Counted from the first letter of the stretch, positions 6,988-15,633 are shown. The stretch: DNA of 41,494 bases from 02-FULL-45-11b sp041663485 (GCA_041663485.1 JBAYMO010000012.1:1-41494), one strand, 5' to 3'. Notes: a model not told the origin generated them from the sequence alone. Program-made: numbers and translations.

Positions 6988-9126
6988 ATGAAAAAGATTG
7001 GTGATTATTTAAGCCGGCCGATTATAATTTTTAGCCTGGTAGTTTCAGGGATAGTGATTATAGTTGCTTGCGGTTTATTTTTTATTGATCAGGCGCAAAC
7101 CGCCGGCTTGTGTTCAACGTCTCCAATTAACTCGGCGACTTTTATTAAAACTTATCATTTGCTTGATTTAACGGATGGTTTCAATGTCATTCCCGCCAAA
7201 AATGGCGGGTATTTATTTACTGGTGATACTTTGCCCGCTTCTGGCATGGGTGCGGCTAAACCATTTATTATTAAAACTGATGCTGCTGGTAATCTTTTAT
7301 GGAGTCGTTGGTTTGCCAGCCCCAGCGCGGCTTTGGGCGCTATGTCATCGCGGCGCATTGCGCGCTTAGCCGTGGAAACTACTGACGGTAACATTGTGAT
7401 GGCAGCTGATATGATGGATTTTGTTGACGGCCAGTATGCGGAATTAAAAGAGGATTATGGCGATATTTTTGTTACCAAATTAAATACCAAAGGCAGTATG
7501 CTATGGTCGGTGATGCTGGGTGATTATGGTTTAGATCGGCCGCAAAGAATTTGGGCCTTGCCTGGTGGGGGCATTATGATTTTAGGCAAATTCTCCAAAA
7601 TTGGTTATGGCAGTGATATTGCTGATTCTGATACCGTACCAAAATACAGTGCATTTATTAAAATAGATAAAAATGGAAAAGTTCAGCTGGTAACAAAAAT
7701 GGCTTGGGCGGCGGAAGATGCGCAGCGTTTGGCTGATGGTAGCTATATTGCTTTAGCTAATATCGCTGTGGTCGAGGCCAAACCAGAGGAAAATGTTTTA
7801 GGACCTGAAGTGGTGCCGCAGGCTTTGCCGACGATGATAAAATTAGATAGCAATTTAAAAACGGTTTGGGCCAAAAGTTTGGAAATGATTCCATCGGCCA
7901 TTAGCGCTCCGACTAGTTACGCCGGGGGAAATTTAGTTATTGGTAAAACTGTTATTCGTATGCCGGGCGGGGACTTTCGGGCGGTTCAGTCAACGCCCGA
8001 CGGTGGATTTTTAGCTTTTGGTTTTGGTGATTTGACTTTAAGTAGTGGATTAATGACCGGTGTCGCTAATTCGATTACCAGTTTTTCACCCAGAGCGCTG
8101 CTGGCTGTTAAATTTAATGCCGCCGGTGCTTATCAATGGGTTAAGAAATTAGCCACCAATTTAACCTTTGGTATTAGCAGTAATGATTTTTTAGTAACTA
8201 AAACTACCGACAACCAATTTGTTATTTTGCAAGATGTAGTTTTTGACAGTGCGACGGTACAGGCGCCTGATTTTAAGCTACAAAAAGAAGCCTTGGCCAA
8301 TAATATTGAGTTAATTAAAACAGACGCGGATTTTAATCCCCGTTGGGCAAAAAAAATTAATATCGAAAGAGACTTGTCTGGTTATGCTGTCGCGCCCACG
8401 GCCGACAAAGGTGTGGTTGTCGCGGCCAGTCTTTTAACCACTAAACAGCACCTGGTCTTGGGCAGTCTCGAGCCATACAAAGAGGCAGCTTTAATTAAGG
8501 TTGATGCCAATGGCAGCATCAATAGCAGCGTCAATGTTTCTGACCAGCCAGCCGTCACCGTCCAAGATCAAAGTCAGTATTTGGTGTCCAACAGTATGGA
8601 GGTCGGCCAGGCCGCGAGTATGAAATTAAATGTTAACCAGAAAGTTAAAGAAAAAGTCAGTGCCATAAAAAATATTGCGCGTAATATTTGTCAGTATAAA
8701 AAAGCCACGGTCGCGCCGGTTTGTTCATATTTAGCTTCCAATGCGGCCGATTCTTCGGCTTCGGGACAAAATTCGCCGGCGGCCAAAACTTGGGCGCAAA
8801 TAAGTTATGATAATGCCAAGGCGGGAAAGATTGAATCGGAAAAAAATCAACAAATTCATGACGAATTATTACCGATTCTTAACCAAATTTTTAATTCTCA
8901 AGTTAAAATGACTGACAGTATGTCCGGCATGTGGCTGACTTATTATTTCCCGCGCCTAGTCACCAGGGCGGATGTAGAGGCGGTGCAAAAAGAATACGCG
9001 GCCTTGGGTTATAAAATTGATGAATCAAACGGCGGTAACCTTTGGGTTTCCAAAATTGGTCGCACATTGCATCTGACTTTTTCCATTCAAAGTTCCATGA
9101 CCGGTAAATTGGAAGTCTTATTTTAA
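6988..9126 (+). CDS. Secreted, anchored beta-propeller-like repeat protein
   Basis: 712 residues. A hydrophobic segment at about 13-34 acts as signal peptide or anchor. Residues 50-540 hold about six degenerate blades pairing a strand of the type FIIKTDAAGNLLWSR or VTKLNTKGSMLWSVM with a following GGGIMILG or DGGFLAFG strand. This resembles PQQ/delta-60 style beta-propellers, which usually bind ligands or partners at surfaces. The C-terminal 110 residues (from about AAKTWAQISYDNA) form a separate helical and beta segment with no known match. The gene is followed after 21 bases by a small lipoprotein-like gene. A scaffold or sensor role is inferred; no catalytic residues stand out. Confidence 0.7.
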   Translation: MKKIGDYLSRPIIIFSLVVSGIVIIVACGLFFIDQAQTAGLCSTSPINSATFIKTYHLLDLTDGFNVIPAKNGGYLFTGDTLPASGMGAAKPFIIKTDAAGNLLWSRWFASPSAALGAMSSRRIARLAVETTDGNIVMAADMMDFVDGQYAELKEDYGDIFVTKLNTKGSMLWSVMLGDYGLDRPQRIWALPGGGIMILGKFSKIGYGSDIADSDTVPKYSAFIKIDKNGKVQLVTKMAWAAEDAQRLADGSYIALANIAVVEAKPEENVLGPEVVPQALPTMIKLDSNLKTVWAKSLEMIPSAISAPTSYAGGNLVIGKTVIRMPGGDFRAVQSTPDGGFLAFGFGDLTLSSGLMTGVANSITSFSPRALLAVKFNAAGAYQWVKKLATNLTFGISSNDFLVTKTTDNQFVILQDVVFDSATVQAPDFKLQKEALANNIELIKTDADFNPRWAKKINIERDLSGYAVAPTADKGVVVAASLLTTKQHLVLGSLEPYKEAALIKVDANGSINSSVNVSDQPAVTVQDQSQYLVSNSMEVGQAASMKLNVNQKVKEKVSAIKNIARNICQYKKATVAPVCSYLASNAADSSASGQNSPAAKTWAQISYDNAKAGKIESEKNQQIHDELLPILNQIFNSQVKMTDSMSGMWLTYYFPRLVTRADVEAVQKEYAALGYKIDESNGGNLWVSKIGRTLHLTFSIQSSMTGKLEVLF

Positions 9127-9131
9127 ATAAT

Positions 9132-9137
9132 TATAAT
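9132..9137 (+). promoter_or_regulatory. -10 element just before the lipoprotein-like gene
   Basis: TATAAT ends ten bases before ATG 9148, allowing an independent transcript with a leader of only about four bases. It may supplement read-through from the upstream gene. Confidence 0.45.
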
Positions 9138-9147
9138 TAAAAACCGT

Positions 9148-9597
9148 ATGTCAAAAAAAATTTTAGGTTTAGAATTTTTTTTAATTGGCGTTATGATTTT
9201 TGCCGGCGCGGGCTGCGCCAAACAAGAAGCCGCCACGGACAACGCGAACAACCCAAAAACCAATGAGGTGACGCAAGAAAAAGCGCCAGCCGTAGCTGAT
9301 CAAACAATGGTTGATTGTGGTCAGGGGCAAGACCAGTTTTGTTTTGTTAACCGCATGAATGAATGTTTGCCGGCAAAAGTTAGAATGACTGGTAACGATG
9401 GAAAAACCAGCATTGATTTGATAATTTTGGGCGTCGAGAATGAAACCTGTCATTTTCAGCGAAAGATTAATGATGTCCTAAATTTGAATTGTTTTTTCCC
9501 TAAGGGGACGTTTAATACGGACACTCTGGATCAAACTTTTGGCAACGACAAGGGTTTGCAGAAAGTAGTCGATAGCGCTTGCAAGTCCGGCTGGTAA
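9148..9597 (+). CDS. Small Cys-rich lipoprotein-like protein
   Basis: 149 residues. A Lys-containing N-terminus and hydrophobic stretch end in AGAGC (Cys23), resembling a lipobox but with Gly rather than Leu at -3, so lipidation is likely but not certain. A low-complexity Asn/Lys/Thr linker follows. The mature domain carries six further Cys (VDCG, QFCFV, NECLPA, ETCHF, NLNCFF, SACKSGW), which could form disulfides outside the cell. No catalytic motif is visible. It follows the beta-propeller gene and precedes a strong terminator, so the two likely form one surface-protein unit. Confidence 0.7.
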   Translation: MSKKILGLEFFLIGVMIFAGAGCAKQEAATDNANNPKTNEVTQEKAPAVADQTMVDCGQGQDQFCFVNRMNECLPAKVRMTGNDGKTSIDLIILGVENETCHFQRKINDVLNLNCFFPKGTFNTDTLDQTFGNDKGLQKVVDSACKSGW

Positions 9598-9625
9598 TTA
9601 ATAAATATTAGTGATACTAATTCGA

Positions 9626-9660
9626 CCAAAAATAGCAGACTAATCCCTGCTATTTTTTGG
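9626..9660 (+). terminator. Strong intrinsic terminator
   Basis: CCAAAAATAGCAG pairs with CTGCTATTTTTTGG around an eight-base loop, ending in a T run. It closes the beta-propeller/lipoprotein unit. Confidence 0.85.
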
Positions 9661-9722
9661 CCGCCAAGGTGTCGTGGTCTGTCTATAGAATTTTGAAGTT
9701 GGTTAATCACCAGTTTCAAGCC

Positions 9723-9751
9723 TTGTCTATTAGGCCATAAAATTGTATAAT
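9723..9751 (+). promoter_or_regulatory. Sigma70-type promoter of the class V aminotransferase
   Basis: TTGTCT (9723-9728) and TATAAT (9746-9751) are separated by 17 bases, the ideal spacing. Unlike most promoters here it has a good -35 and a longer leader (about 52 bases to ATG 9811). The leader contains an ATG at 9797 followed after four codons by a stop. Confidence 0.65.
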
Positions 9752-9810
9752 TTAAAAGGCTTAATTTAAAAAATTCGGTTTAAGGTGATAATAACCATGC
9801 CGACTAATTT

Positions 9811-11193
9811 ATGAGTTTTTTTACCAAGACAAGTGAAAATCAAAATCAAGGCTCGGCTTTTAATGCCGCCAAAATCAGAAAATTTTTTCCGGCCATAAAA
9901 GCAGGCAGGATTGTTTCTAATAATGCCGCCAGCACCCAATGTCCCAGTCAACTCTTGGATTTATTGGCTAAGCTTATCGTTGAATATGACAATGTTCACC
10001 GGGGTCAATCGCAATCTTCAGTTTTAACCACGGAAAGTTTTGAATCTTCTTATGATACGATCGCGCAGTTTATTGGCGCCCCGTCGCGAAGAAATATTAT
10101 TTTATACCGCAATACCACTGAAGCAATTAACTCGGTGATGTATTCTTTGATGACTGAATTTAAAGACGGCGATAATATCGTTACGACGTTTATGGAGCAC
10201 AACTCAAATTACGTTCCGTGGTATGGGTTATGCAAAGAAATATTATCAAAATTTGGTATTAAAGTAGAATATCGAATCGCGAAATTCGACAAAGAAACCG
10301 GAGAGCTTGATTTGAACCATTTAGAATCTTTGGTTGATAAAAAAACCAAATTAATTTGTTGCAGCGGCGCGTCTAATTTTTTAGGCACGAAGAATCCGAT
10401 TAAAAAAGTTAGAGCTATCGCTGACGCCAGCGGGTACCTTCAGCCTGATGGCCAAAAGAAATCCTATTTATTAATTGATGGCGCGCAAACCGTTCCCAAT
10501 ATTTTTATTGATGTCAAGGATTTGGATGTTGATTTTTTAGCTTGGTCTTTTCATAAAATGATGGCGCCATTTGGTGTTGGCGCTTTATACGCTAAAGAAG
10601 AGCTACTGGAAAAGATGAAGCCTTTTTTGTATGGCGGCGATATGATTGCCGACGGCATGGTTAGTCCAAAAGCCGTGGGTTATAATGTGTTGCCTTGGAA
10701 ATTCACGGCCGGCACCCCCAATATTTTGGGGACAATCTTATCCGCCCAGGCCATTAGATTACTTTTGGATTTTTCTTTGAACCCGGGAAAATATGTTTAT
10801 TTTAGAACTAACAAAAAATTGGATTTGGCCGATGTCAAAAAAGCGATGGCCAACGTTGAGTCCCATGAAAAATATTTAATCAAAGAAGCGTTGAAAATAC
10901 TGGGCGAAATACCGTCACTAAAAATTTACGGACCGAAAGATCCTGAGCGTCGAACTTGTCTCGTGGCTTTTTCTTATCCCGGCATCAGCCCATTTGCTAT
11001 CGCTGAAGCATTAAATAAGTTTGGCGTGGAATCCAGAGCCGGCTGTCATTGCGCTACTTTAGCCCATCATTATTATGAACTGAATCCGCCCGCGAGTTGT
11101 CGATTAAGTTTTTATGTTTACAATGATATTAATGATGTCAGACGAGCCTGTTTGGCGGTTAAAAAATGTATTCAATCTTTGGAGTCTAAATAG
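9811..11193 (+). CDS. Class V aminotransferase, cysteine desulfurase (SufS/CsdA-like)
   Basis: 460 residues. PLP enzyme signatures: NTTEAIN (101-107), His130, the LIDGAQ block with Asp223 and Gln226, and Lys249 in SFHKMM as the Schiff-base lysine. Near the C-terminus RAGCHCA (409-415) matches the group II desulfurase active-site loop, with Cys414 at the persulfide position. It is longer than typical SufS (about 410), owing to an N-terminal extension and an insert around 265-345. It probably supplies sulfur for Fe-S clusters, which the ferredoxin oxidoreductase in this window would need, but no SufBCD or SufU gene is nearby. A related lyase of the same fold cannot be excluded. Confidence 0.85.
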   Translation: MSFFTKTSENQNQGSAFNAAKIRKFFPAIKAGRIVSNNAASTQCPSQLLDLLAKLIVEYDNVHRGQSQSSVLTTESFESSYDTIAQFIGAPSRRNIILYRNTTEAINSVMYSLMTEFKDGDNIVTTFMEHNSNYVPWYGLCKEILSKFGIKVEYRIAKFDKETGELDLNHLESLVDKKTKLICCSGASNFLGTKNPIKKVRAIADASGYLQPDGQKKSYLLIDGAQTVPNIFIDVKDLDVDFLAWSFHKMMAPFGVGALYAKEELLEKMKPFLYGGDMIADGMVSPKAVGYNVLPWKFTAGTPNILGTILSAQAIRLLLDFSLNPGKYVYFRTNKKLDLADVKKAMANVESHEKYLIKEALKILGEIPSLKIYGPKDPERRTCLVAFSYPGISPFAIAEALNKFGVESRAGCHCATLAHHYYELNPPASCRLSFYVYNDINDVRRACLAVKKCIQSLESK

Positions 11194-11234
11194 CGCTCCA
11201 TTTTTTTAATAAAATAATTACTAAAAATATTTCT

Positions 11235-11663
11235 ATGCAACAATGCGCAATTTATGACAAGTCTTTGAGATTTTCTCGGGCGACTTACGGGGTTTTGGTT
11301 TTAATCGCTTTTCTAATTCATAGTCAGTGGCTAGTTTTGGCGGTCAGTATTTTGACGATATTAGGCACATTTTCGATTAAACTAAATATTCCTTACCAGT
11401 TTCACGCTTTAGTTATTAAAAAGTTATTAAAGGATAATTCTATTCCCATTCAAAGAGAGCAGGGAGAATTAAATTTTGTCGCGGGTATGACCGGCGCGCT
11501 TTTGCTGATTGGTTTTTTATTTTTGTATTTTGATAAATTCGTCGACATGGCCTGGATTTATATTTTGATCGTCGACTTGTTGATATTTTTAGCTTGCTTT
11601 GTCGGTTTTTGCGTGGCCACGTTAATGTATGTGCTGTTGAAAAAGATTTTTGTTAAAAAATAA
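11235..11663 (+). CDS. DUF4395-like membrane protein
   Basis: 142 residues with about four membrane segments (15-30, 33-50, 80-100, 108-135). The N-terminal YDKSLRFSRA, the central LNFVAGMTG and the C-terminal FVGFCVATLMY resemble DUF4395, a family often found beside thiol-redox genes. Canonical members tend to end with two Cys (GFCxGC); here the second is missing. It sits 41 bases after the cysteine desulfurase, a context compatible with sulfur or redox metabolism. Function is unknown, and the family assignment rests on pattern alone. Confidence 0.6.
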   Translation: MQQCAIYDKSLRFSRATYGVLVLIAFLIHSQWLVLAVSILTILGTFSIKLNIPYQFHALVIKKLLKDNSIPIQREQGELNFVAGMTGALLLIGFLFLYFDKFVDMAWIYILIVDLLIFLACFVGFCVATLMYVLLKKIFVKK

Positions 11664-11672
11664 TTTAACTAG

Positions 11673-11681
11673 TGCTAAAAT
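11673..11681 (+). promoter_or_regulatory. Extended -10, leaderless start of the histidine kinase
   Basis: TGCTAAAAT ends five bases before ATG 11687, again predicting transcription from the start codon itself. Confidence 0.65.
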
Positions 11682-11686
11682 AGCAA

Positions 11687-12886
11687 ATGGAAAAAGGTGA
11701 AGCAATTTCCCAAGTAAACACCACGGCCGGGGATCAGGGGTTTTTAAACAAAAATTGTTGGCTGGTAAAAAACCTTAATTATGCCCCATATCGGCGTTGT
11801 CAATATTGTGGTTTTAAATTCCGCCATTGTTTGTTTTTGCATTATCAAATAATCAGTTTAGTTCTGATTATTTCTTTTTTAGCCCTTTTCTTTATAGTTG
11901 AAGGCCGGGTCTCGTCGTTAGTGGTTATCTCAATTTTTGTTTTAGTCATTGTTTATGGTTATTTTTTTAATCAGAGCACGGAAAAAATTATTCAATCTAA
12001 TTTTGCGCAAAAAAAAGCCAAAGAAGCTTTGGAGGCCTTAACTAAAACCCTAGAGGAAAAAGTGGATGAGCAAACCAAGTATCTTAAAGAGTTATTGGAA
12101 ATGAAGACCGATTTTTTGCGAGTAGTTAATCATCAGCTCAACACGCCCTTGGCGGTCATGAAAGGTTATTTTTCCATGATGGAAGAAGGTTCGTGCCCGC
12201 CGGATAAAGCCCGGGCGGCTATTAAGGGCGGATTAGAAAGAATCAGTTCAACTGTTTCCGACTTTTGGGACGCCTATGAATTAGAGGGAGAAAAAATGCC
12301 GATGCAAGCTCAGGCAACTGATATTGCCGGAATTATTGACAATTTAATTCCTGAAAAGAAAAAGCTGCAGCTAGCCGTAGAAAGAAAATTAAAAATTTCT
12401 GTACAAAAACCCGACTTTTTAGCCAAAGGCGCGTCTGAGGCAAACAAAAAGATTCCTCTGGTTTGGTGTGATCGCCAAAAAATTACTCACGTCATATCAA
12501 ATCTTTTGGATAACGCGGTTTATTATACTCGTCAGGGTGAAGTTACCGTTATTTATGAGTTGGTGGGAAAGGACTATTTAAAAATAATTGTTAAGGATAC
12601 TGGCGCGGGGATTTCCGACGAGGATAAGAAAAAATTGTTTCAAAAATTTTCTCGGGGTCAAAACGCCACCAATTTGCGGCCGGATGGTTCGGGTTTGGGT
12701 TTATTTATTGCTAAAAAAATCGTGGAAGATAATGGCGGAAAAATGGCGTGCACTAGCGCCGGCGTGAATTTAGGTTCCATGTTTAGCTTCACTTTGCCAA
12801 TTTATAAAAATCAAAAAGAAGAACCCGGGGAAGAAAAGCTGATGACGCGAGAGAAGAAAATTGTCATATTTGCTAAGCAAAATTAA
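11687..12886 (+). CDS. Membrane sensor histidine kinase
   Basis: 399 residues. The N-terminal 50 contain NCW and CQYCGFKFRHC, a cluster of Cys and His just before the membrane that could bind metal. Two TM segments (54-71 and 77-94) are separated by a very short loop, so there is almost no external sensor. A coiled coil follows (105-140), then the HisKA phospho-acceptor His149 in NHQLNTP. The HATPase has its N box at 272-276 (NLLDNA), G1 DTGAGIS at 304-310 and G2 GSGLGLF at 334-340. It is paired with the receiver gene 11 bases downstream. The input is probably cytoplasmic or membrane-borne rather than an extracellular ligand. Confidence 0.9.
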   Translation: MEKGEAISQVNTTAGDQGFLNKNCWLVKNLNYAPYRRCQYCGFKFRHCLFLHYQIISLVLIISFLALFFIVEGRVSSLVVISIFVLVIVYGYFFNQSTEKIIQSNFAQKKAKEALEALTKTLEEKVDEQTKYLKELLEMKTDFLRVVNHQLNTPLAVMKGYFSMMEEGSCPPDKARAAIKGGLERISSTVSDFWDAYELEGEKMPMQAQATDIAGIIDNLIPEKKKLQLAVERKLKISVQKPDFLAKGASEANKKIPLVWCDRQKITHVISNLLDNAVYYTRQGEVTVIYELVGKDYLKIIVKDTGAGISDEDKKKLFQKFSRGQNATNLRPDGSGLGLFIAKKIVEDNGGKMACTSAGVNLGSMFSFTLPIYKNQKEEPGEEKLMTREKKIVIFAKQN

Positions 12887-12897
12887 TAAAAAATCAT

Positions 12898-13341
12898 ATG
12901 AAATCGACTAACATCATGAAATCGGATAAAGGCAGAATTCTTTTGGTGGAAGACGAGAACGCCTTAATCAGCATCTACCATGATTTTTTGGAAGAGAATG
13001 GCTATGATTTTTTAACCACTAAAGATGTCGCTGAAGCTTTGCAAATTACGGAATTTGAGCATCCCGATTTGGTTTTGTTGGATATTATTATTCCCAAGCC
13101 GGAAAACACCATGGCCGAACAGGGCTGGGAATATTTGACCGCGGTTAAAAAAAATCCCAAGACTAAAGATATCCCGGTGATGGTTTTTACCAACTTGGAT
13201 ACCCATCGCGACCGGGTTAAAAGTCAGGAGATGGGAGCGGCGGGGTATATTTTTAAGCGTGATTGCTCGCCCCGAGAAGTCATGGAGGCAATCGCCGAGG
13301 TTATAAGATTGGATCGGGAAAAGAAAGTGCCGAAAAAATAA
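12898..13341 (+). CDS. Stand-alone receiver-domain response regulator
   Basis: 147 residues, essentially one REC domain. The acidic pocket is at ED (19-20), the phospho-acceptor at Asp62 (LLDIIIPKP), Thr98 in VFTN and Lys120 in IFKRD. There is no output domain, so it must act by protein contact or phosphorelay, as CheY or Spo0F types do. An insert between beta-3 and alpha-3 (PENTMAEQGW) is slightly longer than usual. It is the obvious partner of the upstream kinase. ATG 12916 would give a start six residues shorter. A convergent terminator follows. Confidence 0.88.
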   Translation: MKSTNIMKSDKGRILLVEDENALISIYHDFLEENGYDFLTTKDVAEALQITEFEHPDLVLLDIIIPKPENTMAEQGWEYLTAVKKNPKTKDIPVMVFTNLDTHRDRVKSQEMGAAGYIFKRDCSPREVMEAIAEVIRLDREKKVPKK

Positions 13342-13361
13342 TTTTTAGACTTAAAAAATTA

Positions 13362-13391
13362 AAAAAACTAAACTTGATGTTTAGTCTTTTT
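13362..13391 (+). terminator. Intrinsic terminator between convergent genes
   Basis: ACTAAAC and GTTTAGT form a stem around TTGAT, preceded by an A run and followed by CTTTTT. The symmetry lets it serve the kinase/regulator unit from the left and the patatin-like gene from the right. Confidence 0.75.
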
Positions 13392-13421
13392 AGTATTAAT
13401 GATAAGTAATAAATAAAATAG

Positions 13422-14243
13422 TTATTTAGTCTGGTAGTTCTCTAGTAATTTTTTAATTTTTGTAATTTCCCGACTGGCTTCCTCAAAACCTTTCTGATAA
13501 TATTTTTCAATTTTGTCATTACTGAAATATCCAAAAAAAGTTTCCTTCCAGTCATGAAAATTAATTTTTAAATCGTTGGCCGGTGAAATAATAATATCAG
13601 AGTTGTCTTTAATAATTTTACTTCTTGATTTGAGAGATAGTAAGTATAAAGATTTCAAAATAGTGTTCAAGCGGTTTTTATGGCTCTCTTCGGTAAATTC
13701 CATTTTTAAAGTAACACTGATGACAATGCCATTTGTCCCGACTTTTTTTCGGGCGACATCGGCCGGATCGGGATTTAAAACACCACCGTCGATTAATTCA
13801 AAGCCCTGGTATTTGATTGGTTGCCAAATGCCGGGAAAGGCGCTGGAAGCCAGCGAGATGGAAAATAAATCACCCTGTTCAAAAACAATTTCTTCTCCGG
13901 TTTTTAAGTCAACCGTTATCATTGATATAGGCAAACTTATATCTTTGATATCGGTAATATTTTTTTCTTTAATGTATTTTTTCAGGATAGTTTTAAAAAT
14001 TGATCTTTTAACTAGCCAAAGCCACTTTCTTTTTCTTTTGAATTCATTTTTTATTTCTTCGCTTGATACTCTCATGCCATGCAACGCGCCGACGATTGAG
14101 GCGGCGGAGCAAGTGATTAAAAAATCTATGGGAATATTATTCTGTTTTAAAGCGTCAATCACGCCCAAGTGCGCGAAAGTTTTGGCTCCGCCGCCGCCGA
14201 GGGACAGTGCGATTAAAGGTCTTGATTGATTTGATGAGTTCAT
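13422..14243 (-). CDS. Patatin-like phospholipase family protein with altered nucleophile motif
   Basis: 273 residues of the RssA/NTE-like patatin family. The oxyanion-hole loop GGGGAK is at 16-21 and the Asp of the catalytic dyad is in DGG at 152-154. The serine is at position 46, but its surroundings read TCSAAS instead of the standard GxSxG, so both flanking glycines are replaced. The protein may have weak or changed activity. No signal peptide or TM segment is present, so it would act at the cytoplasmic face of the membrane on phospholipids or lysophospholipids. It is a separate unit, with its own promoter and a terminator shared with the facing operon. Confidence 0.85.
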   Translation of the reverse strand: MNSSNQSRPLIALSLGGGGAKTFAHLGVIDALKQNNIPIDFLITCSAASIVGALHGMRVSSEEIKNEFKRKRKWLWLVKRSIFKTILKKYIKEKNITDIKDISLPISMITVDLKTGEEIVFEQGDLFSISLASSAFPGIWQPIKYQGFELIDGGVLNPDPADVARKKVGTNGIVISVTLKMEFTEESHKNRLNTILKSLYLLSLKSRSKIIKDNSDIIISPANDLKINFHDWKETFFGYFSNDKIEKYYQKGFEEASREITKIKKLLENYQTK

Positions 14244-14257
14244 AGTTTTTAATTCAA

Positions 14258-14263
14258 AGTATA
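14258..14263 (-). promoter_or_regulatory. -10 element of the patatin-like gene
   Basis: TATACT on the minus strand, 14 bases before ATG 14243, giving a leader of about seven bases. There is no convincing -35. Confidence 0.45.
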
Positions 14264-14288
14264 ACTAGCCCTCCGGTTAACCGCGAAT

Positions 14289-15626
14289 TTATTTAGTATT
14301 TAATTTATCAATATCAGCTTGATATTTATCGGCTAGGGCTAAAACGTTATCACCATAAAAACTGTAAGCCGAATTGGTGGAGCCGCTAAAATATTTCATG
14401 GCTGCGTTCCATTGACTTTGTCGCGAGGTGCCGGCGCCATTAGCTTTGAGCAGTAAAGCTGAAGCCACAAACGCGTCGCGAATGTCCCACGGACTGGCCG
14501 GCGATTTGCCGGTTAAAGCACTGACTTTGTTTTTATAGCCCAGCCAAGTTGAAGGGATAAATTGCGCGGGGCCCATGGCGCCGCCCCAACCGACTTGGTT
14601 GCCGGCCTTGTCGCGCATGGGACAAGAAACCGGCGTGGTGTTAACATCCAAACCCAATTCTTTGGTAATGGCTAAAAACGGTTCCTGGTCGCGCGTTGGT
14701 TTCATAATCACTTTCCAGCCTTTCTCTGGCGGATCACCGGCGCGGTTGCAAGTGCCGACGTTTTGGCCTAAGTTTGATTCTTGGCTTAAAATCGCCAGCA
14801 AAAATGCGGTGGGTACGCCGGTTTGCTGCGACGTCCAGGCGGCAATTTCTACCGCCTGGCCAAAAGTAATTTGTTTGCCGACATTGAATAATTGATAGAT
14901 TCGGCTCTTAATAGCGGCAATTTGTTTTTTACTTTCAGCCACCATGCCTTGGTAAGCGCTTTCTTTACCTTTGGTTTGCTGCAAAATCGTTTTTTGTTCA
15001 CTGACAGAATTTTGCAGCTGCTGTTGCTGTAAAACTTTAATGGATAACAAATTATTTGATTTTTCCCATTGGCTGTTTAAAGTTTCAGAAGCTTGATTTA
15101 ATTTACTGCCGGTTTCTTTAACTTGCTGAATAATTACGCGCAGTTCATTACTTAGCTGTTGGTAATTTTGGATTTCATTAAAAACTTCAGCTAAATTATT
15201 CTTCATTAAAAAAATAAAAATTGGTGTTCTTTGATCCAATAAATAAATTTTTTGAATTAAATCTTTTAGCTGGCTTTGTAAAAAGCGAGTTTTGAGAGTA
15301 TTGTCGGCGATTAAACTTTGGGTCTGTTTGATTTGGCCGTTTAAATCATCAATCTGTAAACTGGTGGCTTGAATTTGTAATTTCAAACCGGCCTGCTGGC
15401 TTTGTAATTCTTTGATTTTATTATTTAAAGTATTTTTTTGGCCTTTAATGGTGCCTAACTCTTTTTGATATTGAGCAATTTGTTGTTCAATATCTTTGAG
15501 CTGTTGTTCTAACTGCTGGCGTGTACTAGCAATATCCGAAACCTCGGCCAAAGTCGGGGCGGTCGGTGTTAGCAGCGACCAAATCATTGTCGCCAGAATT
15601 AAATAAATAAAATTTTTTTTCTTCAT
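14289..15626 (-). CDS. Secreted murein hydrolase: PcsB-like coiled coil plus lytic transglycosylase domain
   Basis: 445 residues. A signal peptide ends near residue 27. Residues 30-245 are a long Gln/Lys/Leu heptad coiled coil interrupted by a small globular insert (about 128-150), the same architecture as the PcsB/EnvC segment that docks on FtsX. The C-terminal 190 residues form an SLT-type domain: Glu283 in ILSQESNLG is the expected catalytic acid, and GPAQFIPSTW at 352-361 is a hallmark. In PcsB and EnvC this coiled coil carries a CHAP domain or a LytM domain, so the transglycosylase pairing is notable. It lies seven bases after the LtaS-like gene in the same operon. Role: regulated cleavage of peptidoglycan at division (inferred). 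Confidence 0.85.
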   Translation of the reverse strand: MKKKNFIYLILATMIWSLLTPTAPTLAEVSDIASTRQQLEQQLKDIEQQIAQYQKELGTIKGQKNTLNNKIKELQSQQAGLKLQIQATSLQIDDLNGQIKQTQSLIADNTLKTRFLQSQLKDLIQKIYLLDQRTPIFIFLMKNNLAEVFNEIQNYQQLSNELRVIIQQVKETGSKLNQASETLNSQWEKSNNLLSIKVLQQQQLQNSVSEQKTILQQTKGKESAYQGMVAESKKQIAAIKSRIYQLFNVGKQITFGQAVEIAAWTSQQTGVPTAFLLAILSQESNLGQNVGTCNRAGDPPEKGWKVIMKPTRDQEPFLAITKELGLDVNTTPVSCPMRDKAGNQVGWGGAMGPAQFIPSTWLGYKNKVSALTGKSPASPWDIRDAFVASALLLKANGAGTSRQSQWNAAMKYFSGSTNSAYSFYGDNVLALADKYQADIDKLNTK

Positions 15627-15633
15627 GAATTTT

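Noticed and set aside
9661..9745. Possible small RNA or tRNA fragment before the aminotransferase gene
   Set aside because: A GGTTAATC...AAGCC stretch briefly resembled a T arm, but no cloverleaf or CCA-adjacent acceptor stem can be drawn.
13576..14229. 217-codon plus-strand frame
   Set aside because: It lies wholly opposite the patatin-like gene, has no family features and no promoter or ribosome site; it is a shadow of the real gene.
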